Origin: Eutrophobius brisbanensis
Lineage (GTDB): Bacteria > Pseudomonadota > Gammaproteobacteria > Eutrophobiales > Eutrophobiaceae
DNA length: 64,000 nt
Reading direction: 5' to 3'
Assembly (NCBI GenBank): GCA_038131795.1
Contig: JAYPQE010000003.1
Span: 2,170,001 to 2,234,000 of the forward strand
A program made the translations under genes and the position numbers. The notes below the pieces were generated by a model, which saw only the letters and a list, made by a program, of their open reading frames with translations, did no database searches and was not told the DNA's origin. Position 1 is the first letter of the stretch. Each line of letters begins with the position of its first letter. Shown piece by piece: positions 55,181 to 64,000 of this stretch.

Positions 55181-55910
55181 GGCTTTTCAACCGCTTCCTC
55201 AGTTCTGCTATATGCCGCCGGCTGACTGAAAATGCCTCCTCAATACCCTTTAAATGGATCTTAAACCCACCCCCATTAGTCTTTTCCAGGGACTGGATTC
55301 GGTCCAGGGCAATGAGTGCATTTCTATGAATTCTGAAAAATTGTTCAGAAAACTCTTCTTCCAGAGATTTCAACGAATCATCCAGTAAGGTCTGATTTTT
55401 ATCCCAATAGGCGGTTACATATTTCTGGTCGGCTTTTAAACAGGCAATCTGTTCAATGGGTATAAGCTGGGTTTTGCCTGTAGACGTGCTGCTTAGATCG
55501 GTCCGTACCGGATTGGTCCCGGCAATCGCCGGTAAGCTGGCCAGGCGGGCCACAGCAATCTGTTGCGCCTTGTCCAGTGCCCGTAACAGCCGTTCTTTCC
55601 TGACGGGTTTTAACAGATAGTCTATGGCATTGGCATCAAAGGCCTGTATGGCATGCTCATCATAGGCAGTGGCAAAGATCACAGCCGGTGGTGATTCCAG
55701 AGAGGCAATATGCATAGCAGCTTCCAGCCCGTCCATTCCCGGCATACGGATGTCAAGTATGACTGTGTCGGGCTTGTATTGTGACCCCTTTTCAATGGCA
55801 TCTTTGCCATTAACCGCTTCATGAATATCATGGTCTCCATTTATATCGGCAACCATGTCGCATAGCCGTTGTCTGGCAAGTTGTTCGTCATCGACAATGA
55901 GAATAATCAT
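55176..55910 (-). CDS. algR: LytTR-type response regulator AlgR
   Basis: 244-residue regulator: receiver domain with VDDE (residues 6-9), phospho-acceptor Asp53 in ILDIRMPGMDG and Lys in LLKPVRKE, then a LytTR DNA-binding domain (about 140-240, with LKADQKYVTAYW and FFRIHRNALIALDRI). In pseudomonads AlgR controls alginate and pili. It overlaps algZ by four bases. hemC, the usual downstream gene, is absent here. Confidence 0.92.
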   Translation of the reverse strand: MIILIVDDEQLARQRLCDMVADINGDHDIHEAVNGKDAIEKGSQYKPDTVILDIRMPGMDGLEAAMHIASLESPPAVIFATAYDEHAIQAFDANAIDYLLKPVRKERLLRALDKAQQIAVARLASLPAIAGTNPVRTDLSSTSTGKTQLIPIEQIACLKADQKYVTAYWDKNQTLLDDSLKSLEEEFSEQFFRIHRNALIALDRIQSLEKTNGGGFKIHLKGIEEAFSVSRRHIAELRKRLKSL

Positions 55911-56949
55911 GAGCGTTCAAGAATAATAATGGTGACAAGATAATGTTTGTCATCATGTTCCATGATCAACAGGTCATCCTTGTCATAGTAGGATGCCAAA
56001 CGTTGTTTGATGTTTTCCAACGCCACACGGTTACCGGTCTTTTCTGTGCTGGATGCCAGGTAGTCGCTAAAGGGGTTGGAAATAGTAATACGTATATTGC
56101 CCTTATCAAATATGCCAACGATAGAAATAATTCCGCCCTCGGTGTCAGGTTCTATTCCATGATATATCGCATTTTCTATCAAGGGCTGGATGATGAGGGG
56201 TGGTAAGGAAAAGTTACCCGGGACATTCTCCATGTCCCAAACCACATTCAGTCTGTCGCCCAGACGATGTTTTTCAATTCTGAGGTAACGTTTACACAAG
56301 GTGATTTCATCCGCCAGGGTGGATATCTGCCGGCTGTCCTGCAGGCTGGCACGGAACAGATCTGCGAGGTCCTCTATGGATTCTTCAGCTAATTCAGGCG
56401 TGCGCCTGACCAGGCTGGCAATGGTGTTCATACAATTAAACAGAAAGTGAGGTTTGATCCTGGATTGCAGTGCCTGGAATCTGGCATTGGATTCTGATTC
56501 TATACGGAGTTTCCATTGGTGATTGACATAAAAATATCTAAGCGCCAGTGCCCAGGCGATAGCGCTGATAGACATGACACGGGTAATGAACACGGTATGG
56601 CCACTGCTGATGAAAGGAGATTGCAGCTGCAGCACAATGACATACCAGGCAAGCTCAGAGACAATATAGGTGATCAGTAAGGTTACACCATAGCTAATGG
56701 TGGGGACCCATTTTTTATCTATTTTTTCCAGGAATTTTCTGATCATACAGAGCGTAGCTGTACTGGAGAGTGCAACCCACTGGATAAATAATGAATTTAA
56801 TGCCAGGTCGATGGTGCGGATATAGAAATAGGGATCCTGAGACAGGGACACCACAATGGCCAGGAGTTCTGCCAGCATGATGATGACAAATACCATCCTG
56901 ACGCCGCAAAAATCCGGTAAAAATCACCCCTGGCTGTGTTTAATCTCAT
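55907..56949 (-). pseudogene. algZ: AlgZ/FimS-type sensor histidine kinase, N-terminal frameshift
   Basis: LytS-type kinase with four membrane helices (up to about residue 120 of the open frame), the histidine motif RIKPHFLFNCMNT, and an ATPase domain with PPLIIQPLIENAIYHG. The open frame starts at ATG 56896, but the conserved opening FLPDFCGVR lies in frame directly before it and is cut off by TGA 56924-56926. In the neighbouring frame ATG 56949 gives MRLNTARGDF, ending in a run of five T (56919-56923, A on the plus strand). Six T would join the two into RGDFLPDFCGVRMVF, like the family. So this is a one-base deletion in a homopolymer, real or a base-call error. Confidence 0.8.
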
Positions 56950-57025
56950 TCATTTAAAGTAAAACCATCATAGAATGCAGTATGTTACGTTATAATGCCC
57001 ACTTTGAGATTAGAGTTTTTTGTAA

Positions 57026-58420
57026 ATGACATCCAAGAATACATCAGAAAAGCCCTGGGGTGGACGGTTTATCCGTGCCACGGAACATTCTGTGGAAAAG
57101 TTCACAGAATCGGTTTCGTTCGACCACAGGCTATATGCCTTCGATATCATGGGGTCCATCGCCCATACAAAAATGCTGGCCAGCGTCGGTGTGATTGAAG
57201 ATTCAGAAGCCAGTACCATCATAAAAGGCCTGGAGTCAATCGCCAGGGATATCGAGAGTGGCCAATTTGAGTGGAAAACCGCGCTTGAAGATGTACATAT
57301 GAATATTGAGTCCGCATTGGTGAAGCGAGTAGGCGAGGTGGGAAAAAAACTCCATACCGGGCGCTCGAGAAATGATCAGGTTGCCACTGATCTACGTTTA
57401 TATCTCAGGGAGGAAGTGGACCTCTTACGCGATACATTACATACATTAATGTCTGTCCTGTGTGACCTCGCTGAATCAGAAGCAGATACCATCATGCCAG
57501 GTTTTACCCATTTGCAGGTGGCCCAACCTGTGACCTTTGGCCACCATCTGATGGCCTGGTTTGAAATGTTAAAACGCGATGATGAACGACTGGTGGATTG
57601 CCGCAAACGAATCAACTGCATGCCATTGGGTGCGGCGGCACTGGCCGGAACCGGTTATCCCCTTAACAGGGAATATACTGCCGAGTTGTTGGGTTTCGAT
57701 GCCGTGGCAGGAAATTCAATGGATGCGGTGAGCGATCGGGATTTTGTTGTGGAGTTCTGCGCAGCTGCCTCTATCATTATGATGCACCTGTCTCGTTTTT
57801 CCGAAGAGCTGATCCTGTGGATCAATCCCATGTTTGGGTTTATTGATATTGATGATGCCTATTGTACAGGTTCATCCATCATGCCCCAGAAAAAAAACCC
57901 TGACATCCCGGAACTGGTCAGAGGTAAGACGGCCCGGGTATACGGCGATCTCATGGGAATGCTGACATTGATGAAGGCCCAGCCCCTGGCCTATAACCGT
58001 GACAACCAGGAAGACAAGATTGCGTTATTTGATGTAGTGGATACCTTGCATGCCTGCATTGGGATCTATGCTGAAATGGTACCGGCCATATCAGTCAACG
58101 CAGATGCCATGCTATCTGCGGCAAAGGAAGGCTATGCTACGGCCACGGACCTAGCGGATTATCTGGTGAAGGCCGGCATGGCGTTTAGAGACGCCCATGA
58201 AGCAGTGGGCAAAACGGTTAGCTATGCTGTTGAAAATAAAAAGGAATTATCAGATTTGACGCTGGATGAACTGGGGCAGTTCTGTCCTGATCTGGATGAA
58301 GGAATATATGAACACCTGGAACTAACCGGTTCAATTAATGCCAGAAATATAACAGGTGGTACTGCGCCTGCTCAGGTAAGAAACGCAATTGCATCAGGTC
58401 GCGAATTCCTTAAAAAGTAA
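57026..58420 (+). CDS. argH: Argininosuccinate lyase
   Basis: Last step of arginine synthesis. WGGRFIRATEHSVEKF, HTGRSRNDQVATDLRLY, FTHLQVAQPVTFGHHL and the signature GSSIMPQKKNPD are intact. 464 residues. Divergent from algZ, the same neighbourhood as in pseudomonads. The AsmA-like gene follows after 28 bases. Confidence 0.96.
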   Translation: MTSKNTSEKPWGGRFIRATEHSVEKFTESVSFDHRLYAFDIMGSIAHTKMLASVGVIEDSEASTIIKGLESIARDIESGQFEWKTALEDVHMNIESALVKRVGEVGKKLHTGRSRNDQVATDLRLYLREEVDLLRDTLHTLMSVLCDLAESEADTIMPGFTHLQVAQPVTFGHHLMAWFEMLKRDDERLVDCRKRINCMPLGAAALAGTGYPLNREYTAELLGFDAVAGNSMDAVSDRDFVVEFCAAASIIMMHLSRFSEELILWINPMFGFIDIDDAYCTGSSIMPQKKNPDIPELVRGKTARVYGDLMGMLTLMKAQPLAYNRDNQEDKIALFDVVDTLHACIGIYAEMVPAISVNADAMLSAAKEGYATATDLADYLVKAGMAFRDAHEAVGKTVSYAVENKKELSDLTLDELGQFCPDLDEGIYEHLELTGSINARNITGGTAPAQVRNAIASGREFLKK

Positions 58421-58448
58421 AATATAATATTAACGGGTAGAGACTTCC

Positions 58449-61400
58449 ATGAAATCATTACTCAAAGTTTTTGGCATACTGATTGGCCTGGTTATTGTGA
58501 CCCTGGCAGCCATTGTCATTTATGTTTCCACGCTTGATCCTAATGATTACAAGGCCATGATTGCCGATGGGTTTCAGGAGGAAACCGGTCGGTCCATGTC
58601 CATCGACGGTGACGTGGTGGTGACTATTTACCCTTGGTTGGGTGTGGAGATAAACGACGTGACCATTGGTAATGCTCCAGGGTTTGGTGATATGCCATTC
58701 CTGCAGTTACAGCACGCCATGGTCAGGTTGAAGCTAATGCCTCTGCTTCAGGAGCAATACGAAATAGATACGGTTCGGGTCCATGGTCTGGCTATTAACT
58801 TGATGAAGGATGCCGCCGGTACAACTAACTGGGCAGACATGGAACAAAGGTTGGGAAGACAGCAACGTTCCGATGCCGGTGGCCTGTCACTCGCGGCGGT
58901 GGTGTTAGGCGGGGTAGACATTCAGGACACCAGCCTCACCTGGGATGATCAATCAACAGGAACACGCTCGGCCATTTCCAATCTGCAAATGACCACAGGA
59001 GAACTGGTCTATGGCGAACCCATTGAATTAGATCTGAATTTCGATGCGGTCTCCAATCAGCCGGAACTGGTGGCGGACATCTCGTTAACCACTACTTTAA
59101 ATTATGATCTCGATAATGAAACCTATGATATTGCCCCACTGAACTTTAATACCTTGTTGGCCGGTCCCAATGTCCCGCAAGGTTCAACAGATATTACCTT
59201 CAGCAGTGCCATCCAGGTAGACATGGGTAACGAGACCCTGGTCATTAATGACATCAACTTTTCTGCCCTGGGCACACAAATGACCGGGACCATACAGGCA
59301 GTAGACATCCGTGATGGTGAACCTACCCTTGAAACAGACATTAACCTGACGGGAAATGACCTGGCATTACTCTTTAAGGTGGCCGAGATAGAGCCCTTGG
59401 CCACTCAACTGGCTGGCCTGAGTGATCGGGCATTTAGCCTTAACGCCGCCATTACCGCCGATATGGCCAATGATGAGATGCGCATTTCTAACATGCAGGC
59501 CACAATGATTGGATCGGAGTTCAATGCCGATATCAGCACCCGCGGAACCCGTACTGATTCACCTGCCATCATCGGAAATATTGCGGCGGCAGGTCCTGAC
59601 CTGCCCATGTTGTTACGCGTGCTGGGACAATTGCAGGGTGGGGCGGATTCCGGGCTGTCTCAACTGGCCAGCCAGCTGCAGAATGTGCGTAACCGCCAGT
59701 TTAATTTTTCTGCTGATATCGATGCCGATATGGGTGATGGTGATTTCGATATATCAGGCCTCAATGCCAGCCTGCTGGGATCAGACATCGCCGGTGATAT
59801 TGTGGCTACGGGTATGAATTCATCGGCACCTACCATACGCGGTAACCTCAATGCCGCCGGCCCAGACCTGCCTGCACTAATGCAGTTGCTGGGACAGATA
59901 CAGGGGGGGAGTGACTCGGCACTGACGGTCTATGGACAACAATTGGGCGGCATGACCAATAAGGCCTATACCATCGAAACGCGGTTTGATGCCAATATGA
60001 CAAATGGTGACATCAATATCCCTGCGCTTTCTATCGATGCCCTTGGGGTACAGATAAACGGCAATCTTGTTGCCAATGATATGCAGCAGGACAATGGGTC
60101 TACTAATGGTCAGTTGGCTTTTAGAGGCAGCCGGCCGGGACCGTTACTTGCGGCCATTGATCAGGGAGAACTGGGGGATGTGATGCAGTCAATCAATCTT
60201 ACTGCCGCTGTTAACGGCACCCGGACTAATCTGAATATCAGCCCCCTGGAACTGAATATGGTCTTTGCCGGTGAGCAGATCCCCAATTCACCGGTGCAAA
60301 TGAACCTGTCAGCCAATACCCGGTTAAATCTGGAGACAGAATCACTGGCTCTGAACAATTTTCAGGTGGCCGGTTTGGGCCTGAACGTGAGTGGTAATAT
60401 CAATGCCGAACAGATCTTTGATGCCAGGCAATACCGGGGAGATATCGAGGTCGCCCCTTTCAGTCTGCGTCAATTGGTGCGTCAGCTGAACCAGGTTCCC
60501 CCTGATACGACTGATACCCGTGCATACACCAACGTCGCACTCTCCACGGCATTTGATGGATCGGCAAACCATCTGAATGTCAGCCGTCTTGCTATGGTCC
60601 TGGATGAAACAAATTTAAACGGGACCTTATCGATAACGGACTTTGAGAATTCGTCCATTCAGTTTGGTATCGATATAGACCAAATCAATGCCGATCGATA
60701 TCTGCCGCCTGCCGAAGGCAATCAGCCACGACCCGTGACACCGGAAACGGCAGTCGGTGCCGCCGCACAATTGCCGTTGGAAACCCTGCGTGCGTTAAAT
60801 ATCCAGGGTGAATTAAAGATCGGTCAATTGATTATCTCCAACGCCAGGGTGTCTGATGTGGTTTTAGGCATGAACGCCAAAGACGGAAAAATCAACCTCT
60901 CCCCGGTATCTGCTAACCTCTACGAGGGTAGCTACCGTGGCGATATCCAGTTAAATGCCACGTCCGATCAGCCCACATTGAGTTTTGACTCCGCCCTGCA
61001 AGGTGTGAATATCGATCCCTTAATGGTGGATGTGGTAGGGGCCTCCAGCGTTAGTGGTACAGGCAACATGGAATTGAATGTCACTGCCAGTGGCATTGAT
61101 ACACCCACCATGATCAGCAACTTAAATGGTGATGGAAAAATTTTTCTTGAGGACGGTATATTACAGGGGGTAGACGTGGCCCGGGTCCTGGCCCAGGTGG
61201 AGATTATGATCCAGAACCGGCGGCCCATGCAGATTGACCGCGGTGAACAGACACCGTTTGATACCTTTAGCAGTACCCTGGATATCAGGGGCGGTTTGGT
61301 CAGGAGTAATGATCTAATTATGAAGGCACCGGGGATACAGGTGGCAGGTCAGGGGACCGTTATTAACCTGAATAACAATAATATTAATTATGACCTCGTG

Positions 61401-61733
61401 GCCTCAGCCGATCAGGGCACGGCCACACGGGGAGAAGAACAATACGACATCGGTGGTTACAGCATTCCCATTAAATGTTCCGGTAATGCCAGTGATCCCA
61501 GTTGTCTGCCCAATGTAGAGAAGATCATTTCAGAAGTGGTTCAACGGAAAGTCCAGAAGCAGATCGGCAATGTCCTGCAACGGGCATTGGGTGTGCCTAC
61601 GGAACAGACCCAGCAGGGAACCGAGCCGGCAACACAACCACAGACCCAGCCGCAGCAGCAGCAACCCACTCAGCAGATGGACCCCACAGAAGAAATCCTT
61701 AACAGGGCACTGGAAGGTATCTTCGGCCGCTAG
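58449..61733 (+). CDS. AsmA-family envelope protein with internal repeats
   Basis: 1094-residue inner-membrane-anchored periplasmic protein. N-terminal membrane helix (about residues 5-27), then the AsmA opening (DPNDYKAMIADGFQEETGRSM). AsmA-like proteins are now viewed as bridge-like lipid carriers. The middle has units of about 80-93 residues starting near 291, 371, 460 and 553, with near-identical cores GPDLPMLLRVLGQLQGG and GPDLPALMQLLGQIQGG. C-terminal AsmA domain (DGKIFLEDGILQGVDVARVL), then a Gln/Pro/Thr-rich tail (about 1050-1080). Larger than E. coli AsmA (617). Confidence 0.88.
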   Translation: MKSLLKVFGILIGLVIVTLAAIVIYVSTLDPNDYKAMIADGFQEETGRSMSIDGDVVVTIYPWLGVEINDVTIGNAPGFGDMPFLQLQHAMVRLKLMPLLQEQYEIDTVRVHGLAINLMKDAAGTTNWADMEQRLGRQQRSDAGGLSLAAVVLGGVDIQDTSLTWDDQSTGTRSAISNLQMTTGELVYGEPIELDLNFDAVSNQPELVADISLTTTLNYDLDNETYDIAPLNFNTLLAGPNVPQGSTDITFSSAIQVDMGNETLVINDINFSALGTQMTGTIQAVDIRDGEPTLETDINLTGNDLALLFKVAEIEPLATQLAGLSDRAFSLNAAITADMANDEMRISNMQATMIGSEFNADISTRGTRTDSPAIIGNIAAAGPDLPMLLRVLGQLQGGADSGLSQLASQLQNVRNRQFNFSADIDADMGDGDFDISGLNASLLGSDIAGDIVATGMNSSAPTIRGNLNAAGPDLPALMQLLGQIQGGSDSALTVYGQQLGGMTNKAYTIETRFDANMTNGDINIPALSIDALGVQINGNLVANDMQQDNGSTNGQLAFRGSRPGPLLAAIDQGELGDVMQSINLTAAVNGTRTNLNISPLELNMVFAGEQIPNSPVQMNLSANTRLNLETESLALNNFQVAGLGLNVSGNINAEQIFDARQYRGDIEVAPFSLRQLVRQLNQVPPDTTDTRAYTNVALSTAFDGSANHLNVSRLAMVLDETNLNGTLSITDFENSSIQFGIDIDQINADRYLPPAEGNQPRPVTPETAVGAAAQLPLETLRALNIQGELKIGQLIISNARVSDVVLGMNAKDGKINLSPVSANLYEGSYRGDIQLNATSDQPTLSFDSALQGVNIDPLMVDVVGASSVSGTGNMELNVTASGIDTPTMISNLNGDGKIFLEDGILQGVDVARVLAQVEIMIQNRRPMQIDRGEQTPFDTFSSTLDIRGGLVRSNDLIMKAPGIQVAGQGTVINLNNNNINYDLVASADQGTATRGEEQYDIGGYSIPIKCSGNASDPSCLPNVEKIISEVVQRKVQKQIGNVLQRALGVPTEQTQQGTEPATQPQTQPQQQQPTQQMDPTEEILNRALEGIFGR

Positions 61734-61735
61734 CA

Positions 61736-62299
61736 ATGGGCCGAATGCTGCTTGTATTTTCTCTGTTGTCGGGTGTCATACCTGTCCAGGGTGGGGAGAT
61801 CCTTAGTACCCAGGCCTTTCATATCAATACGCATTTTGAAATTATCATTTCCATGGTCATTCAGGGTGATAGCCAGGTGGTATTTGATATCTTGACAGAT
61901 TATGAAAGGCTGGCAGAGGTCAGTGATATCGTTCTGGATTCCGCAAAGGTTACAAAAAAACGCTCATTAAAAGACAGTCCCATCCGTGTCAGGATCAATA
62001 CCCGGACCTGTGTATTGATCTTTTGCTTTAAGGCCAGGATCGTAGAAGATGTGGAATTGACCGGAGATATGTCAATCAAAGCAGACATTGTCCCGGAGCT
62101 AAGTGATTTTAAAACCGGTGAGATCATCATTCAGGTGCAGGACTATTCAGAAGGTATGACACACGTAAAATTTGAAAGCCGGTTTATTCCCGATTTCTGG
62201 GTACCGCCTGTCATTGGTCCTATGATAGTGAAACGTAAGGCCATTCAGACCACCACCAATATAATCTTTCAGGTAGAGAAACTGATTAACAGTGAGTGA
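61736..62299 (+). CDS. Exported SRPBCC (START-like) domain protein
   Basis: 187 residues with a signal peptide (about residues 1-20) and an SRPBCC/polyketide-cyclase fold: VFDILTDYERLAEVSDIVLDSAKV is the usual opening helix, with PVIGPMIVKRKAIQTT near the end. Such proteins bind hydrophobic ligands. It sits two bases after the AsmA-like stop and overlaps mutY, so it may assist the lipid-related AsmA protein; that is inference. Confidence 0.78.
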   Translation: MGRMLLVFSLLSGVIPVQGGEILSTQAFHINTHFEIIISMVIQGDSQVVFDILTDYERLAEVSDIVLDSAKVTKKRSLKDSPIRVRINTRTCVLIFCFKARIVEDVELTGDMSIKADIVPELSDFKTGEIIIQVQDYSEGMTHVKFESRFIPDFWVPPVIGPMIVKRKAIQTTTNIIFQVEKLINSE

Positions 62300-63329
62300 T
62301 TTTTCCAGTCGGTTATTAAAATGGTACAGGGTCAAAGGTCGTCATGATCTGCCCTGGCAAAAAAATCCTACACCTTACCGAGTCTGGGTCTCAGAGATCA
62401 TGTTACAACAGACCCAGGTTAAAACCGTCATCCCCTACTATCAACAATTCATGCGCCAATACCCGAATGTGAAGCGTCTGGCCAATGCCAGGCTTGATGA
62501 CGTATTGCATTTGTGGTCCGGGTTGGGATATTACGCCCGGGCCAGGAACCTGCACAAGGCGGCAAAGCACATTATGGACAGCCACCATGGCCGTTTTCCA
62601 GCGGACCTCGCTGTAGTTATGGCCTTGCCCGGTATCGGCCGGTCCACCGCAGGGGCAATCCTGTCATTGAGTAAAGGTCAGCGTCACCCCATCCTCGATG
62701 GTAACGTCAAGCGCGTAATGACTCGCCACCAGGGGATAAATGGCTGGACCGGTGAGAAGAAAGTGGAAGAGACATTGTGGCAGCTTGCAGATGCATTTAC
62801 CCCCAATCAACATGTGAGTGACTATACCCAGGCCATCATGGATCTGGGTGCGACCCTTTGCACGCGCAGTAAACCCGCCTGTGAGTTCTGCCCGGTGAAG
62901 AAAGACTGTTATGCCTATCAACATAATCAGCAATCACAATTGCCAACCAGCCGACCCAGAAAAACCTTGCCTGTCAGGCAGGCCATTTTTACCATCATCA
63001 AAAATTCCCACGGTGATATATTATTAAAGCGGCGGCCTCCAAGTGGCATATGGGGTGGCTTGTGGAGTCTGCCTGAATGCCCATTGGGTGCTGACATTAC
63101 AAAGTGGATAGAGCAAAACTTTGGCAGCAAGGTCATATCGGTGCACGAAAAGCCCACGCTGCGACATACCTTCAGTCACTTTCACCTGGACATACAACCG
63201 GTACAGGTAGAAGTTTTATCAAATTCCAGTGGGATTAAAGACAGCGGCGAGATTTACTGGTATAAACCGGATGATAAACTCAATAGAGGAATCGCAGCTC
63301 CAGTGGCTCAACTGTTACAGGAATTGTAA
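62292..63329 (+). CDS. mutY: Adenine DNA glycosylase MutY
   Basis: Removes adenine opposite 8-oxoguanine. EIMLQQTQVKTV contains the catalytic Glu35; helix-hairpin-helix LPGIGRSTAGAIL; catalytic Asp in PILDGNVKRVM; [4Fe-4S] cluster in CTRSKPACEFCPVKKDC. The C-terminal NUDIX-like domain (from about 225) recognises the lesion. 345 residues, GTG start inside the upstream gene. Followed by yggX, as in E. coli. Confidence 0.95.
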   Translation: MSDFSSRLLKWYRVKGRHDLPWQKNPTPYRVWVSEIMLQQTQVKTVIPYYQQFMRQYPNVKRLANARLDDVLHLWSGLGYYARARNLHKAAKHIMDSHHGRFPADLAVVMALPGIGRSTAGAILSLSKGQRHPILDGNVKRVMTRHQGINGWTGEKKVEETLWQLADAFTPNQHVSDYTQAIMDLGATLCTRSKPACEFCPVKKDCYAYQHNQQSQLPTSRPRKTLPVRQAIFTIIKNSHGDILLKRRPPSGIWGGLWSLPECPLGADITKWIEQNFGSKVISVHEKPTLRHTFSHFHLDIQPVQVEVLSNSSGIKDSGEIYWYKPDDKLNRGIAAPVAQLLQEL

Positions 63330-63347
63330 ATAATTAAGAGGAAATAA

Positions 63348-63620
63348 ATGTCAAACAAAGTTGAGTGCGTAAAATTAAACAAGGAAGCTGATGGTCTGGC
63401 AGCCCAGCCGTATCCGGGCGATCTGGGTAAACGGATATTGGAGAACGTATCCCAGGAGGCATGGAACATGTGGTTATCACACCAGACCATGTTAATTAAC
63501 GAATATCGCCTTTCTTTAATGGAACCCAAGTCAAGAAAATTCCTTGAAGAAGAGATGGAAAAGTATTTTTTCGGCGAAGGATCTGATGCACCCGCGGATT
63601 ATGTCCCGCCGGAAGCCTAA
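63348..63620 (+). CDS. yggX: Fe(II)-trafficking protein YggX
   Basis: 90-residue protein implicated in iron handling and protection of Fe-S clusters. CVKLNKEADGL with the conserved Cys7, PYPGDLGKRI, VSQEAWNMWLSHQTMLINEYRL. GAGG lies upstream. The mutY-yggX pair is conserved. Confidence 0.95.
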   Translation: MSNKVECVKLNKEADGLAAQPYPGDLGKRILENVSQEAWNMWLSHQTMLINEYRLSLMEPKSRKFLEEEMEKYFFGEGSDAPADYVPPEA

Positions 63621-63626
63621 CCCAAC

Positions 63627-63655
63627 TTGACGAACGCGCGTTCTAACTGTTTAAT
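63627..63655 (+). promoter_or_regulatory. Sigma-70 promoter of tRNA-Phe with a palindromic spacer
   Basis: TTGACG (63627-63632), a 17-base spacer, and TTTAAT (63650-63655), about 60 bases before the mature tRNA. The spacer begins with a perfect 12-base palindrome GAACGCGCGTTC (63632-63643). Confidence 0.75.
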
Positions 63656-63714
63656 ACGCACTTCGTTGTGTACCTCTCATCGTGTCATGATAATACGTGA
63701 CGTGCAATTAGTAT

Positions 63715-63790
63715 GGCCAGGTAGCTCAGTCGGTAGAGCAGGGGACTGAAAATCCCCGTGTCGGCAGTTCGATTCTGTCCCTGGCCACCA
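63715..63790 (+). tRNA. tRNA-Phe (GAA)
   Basis: 76 bases. Acceptor stem GGCCAGG with CCTGGCC, D-loop GCTCAGTCGGTAGAGC, anticodon stem GGGGA/TCCCC around CTGAAAA (anticodon GAA), T-arm with GTTCGATTC, and CCA encoded in the gene. Confidence 0.97.
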
Positions 63791-63809
63791 TTATCATACC
63801 TCAGACCAG

Positions 63810-63998
63810 TTATCGATTATGCCTTGTATTTCTCTTTGATTTTGGTATTTCAAATTTAACTTTGAGAAGGTTACTGCCTAATGAATACCCATTTAATCCT
63901 TTTATGGCTTCCCTGGCTTCATGACCTTCCATCTCTACAAATCCGAATCCCCTGCATTTGCCTGTAAAAATATCTATCGTAAGATTAATAGACCTGAC
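63810..63998 (-). CDS. RRM-domain RNA-binding protein, C-terminal part
   Basis: Runs off the right edge; 62 residues are visible. RNP1 motif KCRGFGFVEM, then REAIKGLNGYSLGSNLLKVKFE and a basic tail (KSKRNTRHNR). This is a small single-RRM protein like those in cyanobacteria and many proteobacteria. TAA at 63810-63812. Confidence 0.88.
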   Translation of the reverse strand, partial: VRSINLTIDIFTGKCRGFGFVEMEGHEAREAIKGLNGYSLGSNLLKVKFEIPKSKRNTRHNR

Positions 63999-64000
63999 TG

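Overview
The window reads as a chromosome segment of a free-living or recently host-associated gammaproteobacterium with moderate GC content. The evidence is a set of gammaproteobacterial gene neighbourhoods: prmA-dusB-fis-purH-purD, aroQ-accB-accC, zapA next to a 6S RNA, ygfB-pepP-ubiH-ubiI, ppk/ppx, djlA, and argH divergent from algZ-algR. A tkt-gap-pgk-pyk-class I fba run, a metK-(SAH riboswitch)-ahcY-metF run and a proteobacterial-type gshA resemble the layout of sulfur-oxidising, autotrophic gammaproteobacteria (Chromatiales-like). That placement is inference. There is no phage, transposase or CRISPR array.

Layout: 1-4.7 kb is the 3' half of a type II secretion operon (gspH-I-J-K-L-M-N). 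4.7-5.7 kb is an LpxR-like outer-membrane protein. 6.2-10.4 kb holds polyphosphate genes (ppk, ppx) and a frameshifted sixA. 10.4-15.4 kb holds a methyltransferase, djlA, fxsA, cutA, dsbD and a TlpA-like thioredoxin. 15.5-24.3 kb holds aroQ-accB-accC-prmA, a zinc-ribbon membrane protein with an in-frame stop, dusB-fis and purH-purD. 24.5-30.1 kb holds an HU-like protein, hisB-hisH, hemF, dtd with a previously uncalled 53-residue membrane protein, rpiA, an EVE-domain protein, 6S RNA and zapA with a ZapB-like partner. 30.3-39.2 kb holds ygfB-pepP-ubiH-ubiI-glnS, speD, purC and two small exported proteins. 39.2-46 kb is the fba-pyk-pgk-gap-tkt block. 46.3-50.6 kb is a thioredoxin-fold protein plus the methyl cycle. 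50.8-57 kb is a signalling-rich stretch (response-regulator remnant, broken Ser/Thr kinase, TerB, HspQ, rsmE, gshA, algR, broken algZ). 57-64 kb holds argH, a large AsmA-like protein, an SRPBCC protein, mutY, yggX, tRNA-Phe and the end of an RRM protein.

Two signals stand out. First, a family of heptamer repeats (unit ACTCCTC / GAGGAGT and variants) sits in at least five intergenic gaps, nearly always touching a stop codon and often as facing inverted arms. The unit contains TGA, and because seven is not a multiple of three, successive copies place stops in all frames. Second, five genes, all signalling, regulatory or poorly characterised, are broken by a single event each (sixA, the zinc-ribbon protein, a Ser/Thr kinase, a response regulator, algZ), while the housekeeping genes are intact. 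This suggests either early loss of signalling genes or base-call errors; two of the five are homopolymer indels.
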